From NCBI GenBank assembly GCA_020086605.1, contig JACBWW010000007.1, positions 21,538,129 to 21,602,128 on the forward strand: DNA of 64,000 bases, in the 5' to 3' direction. This document shows, in pieces, positions 35,221-48,479 of this stretch. The stretch's first letter is position 1. Every line of letters begins with the position of its first letter. Source of the stretch: Lanius collurio (Eukaryota > Chordata > Aves > Passeriformes > Laniidae). A program made the position numbers and the translations under genes. The notes under the pieces were generated by a model. It had not been told where the DNA came from. It saw only the letters and a list, made by a program, of their open reading frames with translations, and did not search any database.

Positions 35221-38200
35221 ATCTGCCATATATATGTATATATGATTTATAAGCCTATATATCTATGTATCTGTATATCTCAACACAGGTCATGCACTGT
35301 AATTTCACTCTAATCCACCCCAAGGTATATATTAACAAAAACTTCAGTTATTCCACTCCAGGGAAGGATTGTGACATATTTTCAGCAGTAAGGAAAATCT
35401 CTGTTCATATCTTTGATAATTGCCAATTTTTAGTCTCAGATTTCCAACATCCTTATAAATCAACAATAACAAGGGAGACTTGTCTCCCCATCTGAACTAA
35501 TATCTTCCTCCATCAAAGTTTTCTGATTTATTATCATCACAGAAAATCAGGTATTCCCTTTCAGCCTCCATTTATTAAGCTACAGAAGCCAAATTTGTTC
35601 ACTCTCACAAGACAGATTTCTTCTTTCCTCAGTTACCCACATTATATTACCTTTTGATTCCTTGCAATTGTGTGCCGTTAGCAAATTCCACCAACATGCT
35701 CCTAGCTATTTTTTTAGGTAAAATAATTAAACATGATCAACTCTAAAGTGATCCATGAGGAACTTCTTTACAACTCAAAGTCACAAAAGCTGTTTGAGTC
35801 TTCTCCTCTAAACAATGAATGCATGAATAGAAAGTTTCTGCTTTTTAATCAGCTACTCTTTTCAAGATGAACTAGTAAATTTTGTATACCTCCAAATAAG
35901 TTATTCTAAAGGCTAGGTTCAGGATTAATGTCTCTGTGTTAACTTAATCTCAAAAATCAGTTAGTTTTGAAGAAATATACCATGTTACAGCTAAATAATT
36001 TGCCATTAGTAAAACACTTGCATAAAATATTTGTTTGTGGACATTTACATATACAATTCTTTCTGCAAGAAAATGTTCTAAAGTCACTCATATTATCAAG
36101 CTCATAAACCTGAGTATTCAAGTACCATCTCTTTCAAAATCTTGACAGGACATTGTCCATTTAACATATTTTGAGCACAAGGGATGTTTTCATTCTACTT
36201 CACCTGTAATCATCAGTCTTTTTTTTCCCCCCTACACATTAGCTACAGTGCTTGTATCCTGAAAGGTGACAACACTGTTCAATTACATTTTGGAATTGTA
36301 CCTAGGCTATCTTTCTCATTTCATAACGCCATGCTCATTCTTTTTTTACCTAAATCTATGAAGAGTTTACTACTACTTGTTTTTATTCAGTTTGAAAAAC
36401 ATCAGTACTTAAACTGTCCTTTTCTCTCCTCTCTGCATTACAATCTTGTGTATTAAATTCTATTCAGTTTCTACAGACCAATAACTTTATTAAAAATCTA
36501 GTAGAAAATGGGAAGGAAAACTAAAGCACCAGAGGAAACATATGCTCACATATTCTTGGTATCTTATCATTATAAAATTAATATCTTCTATATACTGTCT
36601 GATGTGATTGGTCTGGTTCTTACAAGTCTTTGCTGTATTTAGAGCACCTTGTCCCTGAAAAACCATAAGTTAGTCTTTCAAGAAAGAAACATGTTAACTT
36701 CAGCTTCATTCAGAATTTGTTGTGTTAGAAGTCTGTCTATTTGTTGGCTTCGTTTTGGGGGTTCTTGATGTTTGCTTGCTTATTTTTTTAAATCAAATGC
36801 ACTTTTGCAATTTCTTAGTTGTCCTGTTTGTAAAAAGTATTGAATGATAGCTTCCTATTTTCCCCAATCAGTCTTCTCACATTGATGACTGAAAAAAAAT
36901 CAAAGAACTATGAAAGAACGGAGAAGTTAAATCCTGAAATTTTATTCCATCTTTTAGTCAAGATTCTTACATCTATTCATCCCTTCTACTTTGCTATATT
37001 CAGGAAGTCAGTTCCTTCATCTAGTCTTAACACAAAAGATAATTATGTGAGCAAGCACAAAGTTTTAGAGAATTTTATAGTGATAAACATCAAGAGCCAA
37101 AACATCATGCATTTCTGAAGGGAAAAATCCACCAGAAAAATCCAAAATCTTGTTCCAAAATTCAAGCGCAATTTAGAGAAAACTGTTAACATCAGCAAAA
37201 GATCCACAAAGTAATTATTTTTAACAGAACGTTCCAAAAGAAAACTGAAACAAGTTTATCTGTGGAAAATATCCATCAAAATGGTTAAAATTCAGGATTT
37301 CAAAAAGTGTTAAGAAGTATTATTTCATTATCTGACATTTTCTAACATGTAATGTAAAGCTAACTCTTGGAAGGCAAGAAAAGGTCCTCCTTTCAAGACG
37401 TTTTTCAGAAGAGTAACCTATAACAGGTTTAACATATACTTATTTTGGGTAAAAAATACGTACCTATTCAAATCCCTGACTTAGAAGTTCATTGCATCAC
37501 CTTGTTTTAATCTCAGTATTTTTCCCACAAACCCATAAGTACATATAAAAAATAAAAACAAACAAAGTAACATTAACTGGCTTCCTTTTTTTGTAAAGGA
37601 CTGCTATAATCACTGAATCAAACTAAGTATTCTAAACAGATGATTACGTTAATTTAAAATTGCTTGGTTGATGTTTATGCAGCGTTTATGCAGCATTTAT
37701 GCTTGTACTTATTTTATTATGAATGGTTTGTTAAACAGCTATAACTGGTCAACCAGCAGCAAAAGTAAATTCATTTTAAGGATTATTGCCCAATAAATAA
37801 TTTGCTGAGGCTTATCTAAGCCCTATTTAATACAATTCCTAACCCCTAAAATAGAGCATATTCATTTGCAGCAATTACTGATAGTTTAGACCTGTCATGG
37901 GCTCTGTGTGTTTTACCACAGACTTTATGATACCTACAGATAGGTAGCCATTAAAATTAAATAATTTTACTGTGCAGCTACGTAATTTCCAAAATGATGC
38001 ATTTAGTATCTGTAGACAAACAATGCTTTGAATAATGTGATCACATTATTTCGAGGAGGCTTGGTGAGGATATGCCACTTTTCTTCTGGAACAGAAAAAA
38101 ACAAAATTCAGCAACAGTTAAAATATTCACCAGCAAGAGGTGAATGAGACAGTGCCAAGTCTGACTCTCAAAGACTAAATGTCTTAAGGGTCATGGCAGA

Positions 38201-40546
38201 CCTGAAGATGTACCTTCTAGATGTAAAATAAAATAATAGGTAATGAAAGACACAAAAGATAGGCATTAAAATATAATAAAAAGAAAATTCTTCTATGGAA
38301 AAGTTGAGGCACTCATAGAATCTAATAAGATAAGGAAGGGATATGTGTCATTCTCAGGAACAAAAATAAAACACTAGATTTGCATTATTGGAAGTGAACC
38401 TCCATGGCAGGTTCTGATTTATTTGCTGTATAAAACAGAGAATCCTGAAATAATTTGGGACAAGTCCTTTGAACTTTCTCAGCCCATGCTTCTTGAAGTT
38501 CAAACTGGGGTTATTAGAAAGACTTCTCTATTTCAGAAATGTGGATCAGAGAGTAGACTTTGTTGGTGAAAAGCCTGGCCACATCCAATTTGGCTAAATG
38601 GTACACTTCTTTTCAGTGGGCATTTTAAGATTGGCTTTTATTTAATGGCTTTCTGAATGTAATAACACTTTAATATCTTTGATTGGGAAAAATTATATTT
38701 ACTGGCTTGCTTCCACCATGGGCTTGCTGTGTTTATGAGTAGGTGCTTGATGACTTTTGCAATGTTTGGAGTAAATGCTTGATGAATTCGTGTTGTTAGC
38801 TGAATATAAAGACGTTCAACTACTTTCTCCTCTCCCCCCCCTACTCCCTCTGAGAAGCCTATGATGGTCAAAATTCAGTTTGTATGGCAGTAACAAAGAT
38901 TTTTGAAATTACAAGGTGAAAAATCTGATGAATGTTACCTGTTTTGGTAGTAAAATCAGAACACTTGTTAAAAAGTTATGAGGAATAGTAGATATATCTG
39001 TTTGGGATTTTTTTGAAGTACAAGTCAATTACTACTACAGTTGAAAAACAAAAACAAAGTAGATTCTAAGTATGTTGTTAGACTCTCCTGAATTTTATGA
39101 TTTTAACCTTAACATGAGTTTCCTAAAAAAATATATAATCTTAAAAATAATCAGATTTAAATGCAATACTGGTTTCTGAACTGCCCTGCTTTATTAATTG
39201 AAGACAAATTAATTTACATATTGAATTATTAAAATTGTAAATACAAATTGAAATTATCTTACCTGGAGACTGCTATTGATCAATAATATTTTTAATCATT
39301 AAAAAAAAAATTACCTGCTTTTTTCTTTTTCCTCGAGGGAAATTTATATTAGTTAAAATCTAAAGATTCACCATTCTGAAGACCTTTTCTTTTCAGGAAA
39401 GTCTTATTAATGGATAAACTTATTTTGTATGGAAAAAATGAAAGTAATACTACTTATTTTCTGAAAGTTTAATAATGCCTTTTTCCTTAAAATGAAGTCA
39501 GAAAACTTTTCTTAGGTTGTTGCTGAAAAGGTAAGGGTTTCCAGGTAACTTAAAATTTCACAAGCCCTTATGGTTCTATACTTTGTAATTGCAATATAAG
39601 AGAACTAAGTGGTAGATGTAAGGTGTGTTTTTTTCTCCTAATAGTGCAACTTAAGTAGAAGCATTTGGTTTGAATGAAAATAATAGGTTCTTATCACCTT
39701 CCAAGTAGATATGGATTCTAAAGGGAAACTTTAACAATATACTAAAATCATCCCCAGGGAAAGAGGAGCTAATCATCCTAATTTGGAAGTCGTAGAATAT
39801 ATGTGAAAGAATCAGAGCAGAAAAAGAAAACAGTTTTCAAAATAAAATAATATTGTGGTTATAATTTATTTTTCACTCTTGTGGTGACTGCAAATTCAGG
39901 CATTTGCCTATAAAATTATAACAAGTTTTGATCCAAAACAGTTAAATTTTGTGAATTTTAAAAATTATAAATAATCTTTGTTAGTTATCAACCATTGAAA
40001 AAATATACTTTTCATATATAAAGATGTTGATGCTTTTTTTCTTTTTAACTAACAGATATGAAAGCTATATGAAAATCATCTTCTTTACAGATAATTCTGG
40101 GCAGAAGTCTGACACTTATTGCACTTGACCACAGAAATGTCTTACCTCATGGATTCTATTTAATTACATGTTTTCCTTTGATAATTTTCAAGTGTATTTG
40201 CCTTTTAAACTTTTTCAGTGTCATAATCATACTGTGATGTTAAATATTGGCACTCCATCTGTTAAATTATGTGGAAAATTTCATAAAAGAGAAGAAAATG
40301 CTGGAAAAAAATACTCACTATTGCAGCCACCCTTTCTCTGTGACCTAAACCTGGCCACATATTGTCTGCTCTTGATATTCAAGGATGCTACACATGCATA
40401 TTGGAATGGAATTCTGTCTAAATTGTCTCTCTGGCTACTATTACTTGAGTAAATTAAATTCAATATTCTTTGCTCATTGCCCTGGGTACAGAGACAATGG
40501 GATGGAGTTTTCATCACTGTTGTTTCAATGCCTCCTACAACACCAC
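35221..40546. other. AT-rich unique DNA with a candidate regulatory element
   Basis: No gene. AT-rich (TATA)-type low-complexity sequence at 35216-35290 and a candidate conserved element at 37590-38055 are the only structured parts I could support. Confidence 0.5.
37590..38055. promoter_or_regulatory. Candidate conserved non-coding element with terminal palindrome
   Basis: About 460 bases without repeat similarity, dense in homeodomain- and POU-like cores: ATGATTACG/TTAATTTAAA near 37640-37660, three TTTATGC units at 37674-37702, AATAAATAATTTGC near 37792-37805, TTCATTTGCAGCAATTA near 37861-37877, and ATTAAAATTAAATAATTT near 37952-37969. It ends in a perfect 20 bp palindrome at 38031-38050. 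The pattern is that of vertebrate developmental enhancers; function and conservation are inference. Confidence 0.3.
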
Positions 40547-41172
40547 TGGGGGTTGTGGTTAAAAAGCCAAGGCCAGAAACCACAAGTCTGCCTTTTGTTT
40601 TGTTTTGTTTTGTTTTTTCTGGTTTTCTTTCTTTGTTTTGCTGGGCTTGCTCTGGAGAGGGTGTGGGATTGAGACCACCATTGCTGTTACCCCACTGTGG
40701 CCACCCCCAGGGAGAGCGCCCCTGCAGAGGGGCAGAATCGCCTCTTTGGCAGCACAGCTCCTCATTTGGATAAACTAGTTTTCATGGTTCCTTTTGTCCC
40801 TGCTTTCTATTGTTTTCAGGCTGGGGAATCAGAAAGTTAAGCCGCTGAATCCTCCTTGATATATTGTTTTAATTGTCCTGAATATCATGTGGCCGTAGAA
40901 CAAGGCCAGTTGCCTTTGTCTGGGTAACCACACTGGATACTGTCTTTGGGAAGCATTTTTGTGTATTTGGTGGTGAATACCTGCTTGTGGGTGAAATATT
41001 CTCTTTTTAACACTCTTTTTATTAATATTGTTGTGGTTATTGCGATTTTTCACTAAATTGCGATTCCAATTTATAATCTCTTCTAGAGTTCCTCCATCAT
41101 TGGAAGTGGCGAGGAGGAGAAAAGGGACCAGCTTGAGTGGGTTTAATTTTCTAACTGTATTTTAAAGCAACA
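40547..41172 (+). mobile_element. Probable ERVL-type LTR
   Basis: The start (about 40547-40590, containing 'gttgtggttaaaaagccaa') and the end (ttaattttctaactg, then a 'gtattttaaagcaacaca' close at 41154-41172) fit an avian LTR that begins TGttgtggtt and closes TTTAAAnCAACACA. In between lie a (TTTTG)n run (40592-40617), a GC-rich hairpin (GCCCCTGCAGAGGGGC, within 40715-40735) and a U5-like stretch near 41020-41110 (attattgttgtggttattgc-like, then 'ataatctcttctagagttcc'). No target duplication or clear TATA box is visible. Both ends are approximate. Confidence 0.5.
40592..40617. repeat. (TTTTG)n microsatellite
   Basis: About five TTTTG units within the probable LTR. Confidence 0.85.
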
Positions 41173-41279
41173 CACTTAAATGGTTACATGGCCAGAGTTG
41201 TCTACAATCACCATACACCTTAAGAACAAATTACCATTACTTTATTTGTCTCCATCCCGACCAAGACGTCTCTAACTTC

Positions 41280-42615
41280 AGAAACTCACAAATAGCAACT
41301 TCCCCTCCTAATACAGATCCTTGTGGAAGTCATATTGAAGCATATGGAAGACAGAGAGATGAGTAGAGACGGTAATGTGGCTTCACCAAAGGCAAATCTG
41401 GAGCTGTGATGCTGGGCTACTCTGGTGGCCTTCTTAGGATGATGTGACTGCATCAGTAGAGAAGGAAAGAGCAACTGATGTTATTTACCTGGTTATTTTT
41501 AAGGCCTTTGCTATGGTCTCCCATCACATTCTTGATGCTTAATTGGAGAGATAATGAGTTTGATCGACATAAATTTGGATGGATAAGGAGCTGACTGGAT
41601 GGTAACATTCAAAGAGTTACAGTCAGCGACTCAATGTCCAAGAGGAAACCAGTAACCAGTGGTGTCCCTCAAGAGTCCATATGGATACCAAAGCTATTTT
41701 ATGTCTTCGTTAATGACACAGACCAATGGGATTGAGTGCACCCTCATCAAGTTTTTGCATAACACCAAGATGTATGTTACAGTTGATATATTAGAAAGGA
41801 CACCACCCAGATGGACTTTGATAGACTTAATGAGACTTATATGAATTGCATGAATTCCAAAAAGACCAGTGCAAGGTCCTGCACCTGGGTCATGTCAATC
41901 TCTAATATGAGTACAGACTGGAGGAGGAATGGATTGAGAGAAGCCTAGAGGAGAAGGACTTGATGTCCACCATCTTGGTGGATGAAAAATTAAATGTGAT
42001 CCAGCAATGTGTGCTTGGAGCCTAGAAATCTTATGCTGGGCTGCATTAAAAAACAGTGCAGCCAGCAGGTCACAGGAGATTATTCTCCTCTACGCTGCTC
42101 TTACAAGACCCTGCCTGCAGTACTGTGTCCAGCTCTGGGATTCTCAGCACAAGAAAGCCATGAACCTGTTAGAGCAAGTCCAGAGGCAGGATATCATCAG
42201 AGGGCTGGAACACCCCTCCTATGGACAAACTCAGAGACCTGGGGTTGTTCATCCAGGAAAAGAGAAGGGAGACCTTATTGCAGCCTTTCTATACTTAACT
42301 AGCAGTTATAAACAATATAGAGAGGGCATTTTTACCAGGGCCTGTAGGGACAGAACATGAGTAACTGGTTAAAATGGAAAAAAAGATTTATATTGGATGG
42401 AAGGAAGAAACTTATTTTAAAATTACTTGTGTGAGACCCTGAAACAGGTCTCACAGCAAGATTTTTGGATGCCTCATCTCTGGAAGTGTCCAAAATCATG
42501 TTACATAAGGCCTTAAGAAATGTGATCTATTAAAAGATGTTCCTTATCCATGGCATGGAGTTTGGACTAGATCATTTTTGAGGGTCCCTTCCTATGTAAA
42601 CCAGTCTATGATTCT
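41280..42615 (+). mobile_element. CR1 LINE, 3' half, heavily decayed
   Basis: Recognisable CR1 ORF2 blocks appear in order through frameshifts: an ILVEVILKHMEDRE-like block near 41318-41355, a 'ggcttcaccaaaggcaaatc' block (GFTKGKS-like) near 41380, FKAFAMVSHH near 41495-41525 (the block A position, which is KAFDTVSHN in active copies), CTLIKFLHNTKM near 41740-41773 (normally CTLSKFADDTKL), and EIILLYAALTRP with LQYCVQLW near 42072-42140. The ORF2 end and the 3' UTR follow to a tail (gggtcccttcctatgtaaac, then 'tctatgattct') at about 42615. Both the KAFD and FADD catalytic regions are mutated. It is the longest CR1 remnant in the window. Confidence 0.9.
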
Positions 42616-45600
42616 AAGACATTATGACTTAATATTTGAAATACTTAGGTGTTAACCTTCACTCATAGGAATTCAGAAAACTTTGTAGAGAGACAAAAGC
42701 AAAGGGCAAGATAGGTAGGAAATCATAAGAACAAATAAATCCTGAAGCATTTAAAGGCCTCTTTTGTTAGTGTTCCAGGTTTTACTATATACTAGATGTA
42801 GTCCTACAGTCAGGGAAAAAAACTCATAAAATGCTGGTATTCAGATAGGATAGAGAAGGACAACTGATTTATCTGGTAATAGTCACATCATTGACTACAA
42901 CAATGAGAAAATATATATTTCACAAATTTATTTTGATACTCCTGAGATTTAAGAACTACATAATTATATTGTCCTATGCAAATATATTAAAGTAGAGGGA
43001 GATTTAAGTAGGACATGGCTTTATGCTGCTTTTCTGTACATGTGGGAGTTTGTCTACATGCATTTAGAAAATGTGAATTCCTAATGTGCTGTTTAAGTTG
43101 CTGTATAAGCTGCTTAGCAAAATATAGTTTCATCAGAACTTTGTCAAGGTATCAGATAGAATAGAAGAAGTGTAACATCCTTGTATTCCTGAATTAAGAT
43201 AAAATGAAAGCTCTAATTAAGATAGCAGCTTCTTACTACTTTATTAATTTGATTATTTAATTAGGATAGAAAGGCATACCATTTCGAAGCAGAATTTGAA
43301 TTTTTAATCCTTTTTCGGTTATTTTAATTTCTTAGGTTGCTGAGCAGCAAAACTCATTATCATGTGAATGTCTTTAAAATACAATTCTTAAAGATTGCCC
43401 TTAAACACCCTGATTTGGAACTTGGCCATGTTTGCAATGCTAAGTCATTCTCATGTAAAATATTTTAAAAGGTAAAGACAAATATTCCCAGAAATTGGTG
43501 CTATAAAGGGAGGTGGTTATCACAGATGTTTGCAATGTTTTCCTGTTGATTTTTTTTGTTTGTGAACTGAAAATAGACACTTCTAAAAATCTGAATAACA
43601 TATTCTTTCCTAGGTTTTATAAAAACCTTGTGCCAAAACCCACAGAAGAATTCGATTTAGACTTTTTTTTCAATTTAATCTCAAGGTAAAATTCAGCTCC
43701 ATACTTCAGTAAAATGCATTTTTGACTCTCCATTTTTGAATCATACTAATAAACCTAAATGCAAAGTTTGGATTTAAAAATATTTTTTGCACTTGGGATA
43801 AGAAGTTACAAACTTATGAATCATGACTTGAAAAGTGTTCGGTTAAAATCAGCATTATAAACTTCTATCTAATTTGGGATAGACATTCAAAAAAATGTAG
43901 CCCTTCAATGTTATGTACTCACACAACAACCCACTTTAAAGAAGCACCTGTTTTTCAGGTGAACCTTCTAACAACACTCTGTGTGCATAAAATGAAGCAG
44001 AAAACCACTTGTAAGGCTGAATTATTTTCTTTGCAACCTGCAGTGTTTTAGAAAGCTGAGTGCATGGAAAACCCTCTTAGTAGATGATGAATTTTAAACA
44101 GCACTCTTCTAACCCTCAGTGCATATCAAGCTGAAGAAATAGGTTTCACTGAATGTCAGGCACAGTGGAGAAACTGTGCTCCTGGCCATTGCTCAGGTAC
44201 AGAAATTGTCTGTTGAACAACTCAACTGCCTCAAACACCATGTACCCTGCCTTGACTTCTATATGGTCCTACACTTCTTCCATTCTCTTTGCTCTAAATC
44301 TGGATTAGTACATTAAGGATGCACAACTGTGTCATTGTAGGATCATTTATATTAAGGAAAATAGTCTGTGTTAGATAATTTCACATAATAAACTGGAAAG
44401 GCATCATAAATGAAAAGTTCTGTAAGTTAGTTAGCCACCTGGTTTCGGGCTTCTCATTCTCTCTGGGTCACCAAGAGCAGCTGCTCACATGCTTTAGTCT
44501 CAGGTATGAGCACTGTCCAGGGACTTTGGCTAGGACTTTGGGGTAGGAAAGTACAAAAGGAAAAACTTTGTCATTTTCATAAGGGTATTAAAAAATGTGT
44601 TGATTATTTGGTGAGATATACTGATGTCTGAGAATCTGACAGAATTTTCCCTGCCTCTGAGATATTTTATATACTATGAAATACAATGAAATGGTATCAG
44701 AGGCAGTATTCCATTTCCACTTGAATATGAATGCAGGTGGCACTGAAAGTGATATTTACAGAATAGGATGAACGTTCTTGCCTTATTAAATTCAATCTGC
44801 TAGGTGAATTTTCTGTCAGAAGAAAGGTTAGAATGGACAGCTAAAACTGTGGTTATAGTCAGAAATGTGGCTGTCAATGTGGGGCTTTTTATTTAACATA
44901 TCAGCTATTCTTTGTGTAAATCATGACTACTTTTTTGTCTAAAGAGGCTTTTACCACAGCTAACACTTAAATAGTAATTCAGCTCTAGAAGACATTGGAT
45001 TTCACTCCATTTCATGTAGGTGTTACTTTTGTTGATATTATACTTGACTGAGATTCAAAAATCCTTATTATAGATGAGAGTCCAGGAAAAAAGAGACAAA
45101 ATAGACCAATTTTCCAACCTCAGTTTGAATTCACAGGTCTGACAAGGAGGAAAAAAACCCAAGAAGAAACAAACATAAAACAAACCAAAAAGCTCTAAAT
45201 CATTCTCACACACTGTAAGACATGTCACTATCTTGTTTCACAGTCAAAATCATATTAACAATATTTATATAAATTCACCAATGTTAAATGTTCTGATTTC
45301 TCCCATAGATTACATTTACATTACTAGAAATGATCCAGTCACCTCTTTTCATAAAATGCACTTCATTCTCCCTCTTGCCATTCTTCTTAATGAGGAAAAA
45401 ATGTTGGTGTAATCCATGCTACCTATTAAGAATAATATTAATCTGTAATAATACCTCTTCTAGGTACCCTCTGGAACAGAGCTCATTGTCATGAGCCAAA
45501 ACTAATCCAGAGATTAGATGGGGAGCAGTGAGGTGGGGTTCTAGATCTATAGCTTTAGCAAATGTAAATTAAAGTAAGTTGAAGCATTTTTGCCTGCAAA

Positions 45601-47595
45601 TTAAATTTTAGTGCCATCAAAAGATTAAAATCTTCTGAAAATGTCATTTAAAGTTGAAGCAAAAATTTTTATTTAATAAAAATGTCTACTAGATACCTGA
45701 AATAAATGGAGACCAATCTTCATTGGTGCAAAAAATTATAAACCAAGGCAATAAAAAATACTTTTTGACAAAATGCTAAGCATTTCCTCATCAAAATTAT
45801 CTCTGATAGGCTAAAGAATAAACCCTAACCATTACACTTTTTAAAAACCAATATGACTAAACAAATTTTTGCTCTTTGAATGAATTTTTAGGCGCAGTGA
45901 CTAAAGAATAGCATTTTACTGGTTCAGAAGTGCAAGATATTGCTTTAGGATATGGAGCATGATCTGGAATTGCACATCCAGTGTTTGTATATACAGTTGA
46001 GAGTCTGAATGGTGAATGAGATGATATAGCTCAAGAACACTGAGAAAGGTTTCTTCTTCTACCAGTCAGTCATCTGTGCCATGTTCTGGTTCACAGTCAG
46101 CTGACTTGGTCATAGATAAGCTCCTGACAGCTGGAGTCCACTGCATGGATCAAAGAAAAATCAAACTGACCTTGGAAAGGTTATAAGAGAAATTTAAACA
46201 GCTTAGCATTTGATTCAAATGAAACTTAACATAGATGGAGGGCACAAACTTAAGGCATGGCTTTGTCAGAAGTCACAAGATATGCTAATTAATTTTGTAC
46301 AGACAAAATCTTAGCTAAAAAGGGCTCCTAGAATTTTCTAATCAGTTCTTTTTGGTCCAGACTAGAAGCTAAACTAATACTGAAAAAATCAGCATGGTTA
46401 CCTTAGTAAAACAATTGTCTGGGTTTTTTTGATTGCAGCAACATTTGTACCACTTATGAAGTGATATATTCATCTAAAAAGAATCTGAAATAGTTTTCAC
46501 TTTAATCCTTTTTTTTGTTGTTGTTGTCAAATTTTTCTCAAAGGACTTTGATGTAAAAAGCAATTGAGTCCTGGTAGTGGTCACTGTTGCAAAGCACACA
46601 TCAAAAGTTCAGTGTAAAAAACAATATATATGGTGTTTATTCTCAAAAGGCTTTTGTTCTCTAAGCAATGAACAATGCTTAATTAAAATTATCTGAATTT
46701 GAATATAAGAAATAAATAATTATAAAGTAATATCTGAAATTCATGTAACACAACATTGTTACAAATCATTTATAAAGTGTCATGAAAGCTCCTTTTGTGA
46801 AGTGACATAATATATCCATTGTTTTTCCCCTGAGATAAGTCAAGGTTCAAGCACTGTCAATAAAACAACATTCACAGTGACTTACCTATCCTTCATGTAG
46901 TGGCAGACATCATCAATCATTTTCCCTTCAAGAAAAGTTCAGATCTGTCTACGTGAGTTCTATTCAAGTGAATATAACCATTGTATTTGAGTATCTTATA
47001 AAAGGAACATTAAGAGGTGGCTGAACAAGTGAACTGTATTTATCCCTACTCTCCTAAAATTTTGTGAGATCCACTTTTCCTCTTTTGTTTTTTTTCACTT
47101 CAGTTTGTATTTCTGTTCTGAGCTTCTTTTGCTACAGAATAAAAAAATGTAATTTAGATTATGGCCTAATCATCCTATTATCTGGGATTGACACTGTTTT
47201 GACCAATATGTTGCAGTTTATTTTTCCAATTTTGTGAAATGCAACTCTGTGAGGAAATCAGGATCATTAATCAATAGAGAATTTTATGTAACTTTGTATT
47301 CATAAGTAAAGTATAAATACTTTCAATAGCTCAGCATGGAAGTTACTAAGAAGTAGACACACAGGCATTAAACAGTAAAAGTAAAATACCACTACTGAAA
47401 GGAGATTTTTTATCCTGTACTGTCTGAAAGCAAAGAACTTCACAAGCTCTCTTTAACAATATTCCTCGGAAAGAACTGCAGTGTAGTCATTAACACCAGA
47501 TTTCAAGGCTTGTCATACTACTAGAATCAACCACTGCTTTCTCCTTTTTTGTATTAAAATGTTTTCATTATTTTTCTTCTGTTTGTTGATTTCAG
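42616..47595. other. AT-rich unique DNA, no gene seen
   Basis: About 5 kb with no frame of note and no recognisable repeat. A homeodomain-core-rich patch at 43220-43440 looks enhancer-like, but less clearly than the one at 37.6 kb. Confidence 0.5.
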
Positions 47596-47665
47596 ACTCC
47601 AGTGAAGATTACTAGCTTATAGTGATGCCTTGGCTGCCGAGCAACCTGCTGCCTGTTGCCTGCTG
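47596..47665 (+). other. Possible small exon (70 bp) with a start codon
   Basis: A strong 3' splice-site context (T/C-rich tract ending tttgttgatttcag at 47595) is followed 70 bases later by a 5' splice-like CTG/gtgagg at 47666. Inside, an ATG at 47625 has an in-frame TAG upstream (47613-47615) and opens MPWLPSNLLPVAC, a short hydrophobic leader that would be carried across the junction in phase 2. Without splicing it ends two codons later. GC content is higher than the flanks. It could be an alternative first coding or 5' UTR exon, a lncRNA exon, or chance. I recognise no protein. Confidence 0.25.
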
Positions 47666-48479
47666 GTGAGGAGAATGTGTTCCAGCAGAGATTGAAGACT
47701 CTTCACTCTAAGGAGACGAAATTACTTTGGAGGGGAAGCAACGCATCCTTATTCTTTTTGTGACTGTAAAAGAAGTAATCAGATGAGATATTCATTCAAT
47801 GTATTAATTAAACTGTGCCCTTACCAATTTTAGGCAGTAAATTGTTCATGATCCTGACTACCATAGACTACTTAGAAACGCTGATGTCCTCCTGTTGGTC
47901 ATCTAAATGAGGTCATTATCCAGTATCCCCTGTACTCCTTACTTTCTCTGATATAAACACAATGTTCCTTGGGAATCATATAGCACAACAGGGAAGGAAG
48001 AAAAACAGCTTAACAGTTACTTTGTATCATTTCTTTCCTGGAAAAAACAGTGGATATTCACTAGCTGTAGACACTCCAGACAGTTAACTTATTTTCAAAC
48101 CACCATAATTTTCTACAAGCTATTCTAAAATATGCCTTCACAGTTTCTGTTGGAAAAGTCAGATGTGTCACAGATTTATTCTGCTAACCACAAGGAATAT
48201 GTTTCTGAATATCATATGGATTCTGTTCTCTTGTTACTTTTGTCTGGAAAGCTTTAAACTTATTCCTCACAGAATGATATTTGGCAATGAGTTTTCCAGA
48301 AGATTAACTCAGATTTTTAGAAGTTTTCTCCAAGAAGCAGGTAGATAGCTTTTAATAATCTGAAGTAATGATTTTAGATCAGTGGACAAGTATTTGGACT
48401 TGTGCACAACTATTTGGATAGCTGAACTATCAAAACCTCCTGGGAGGTTGAAATAATAGTGCCAGTCAGGATTTGTACA
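47666..48479. other. AT-rich DNA, no gene seen
   Basis: No repeat or reading frame that I can support between the possible exon and the following LTR. Confidence 0.45.

Noticed and set aside
34963..35313. 116-codon frame
   Set aside because: Lies in a degraded LTR-like block; no known domain.
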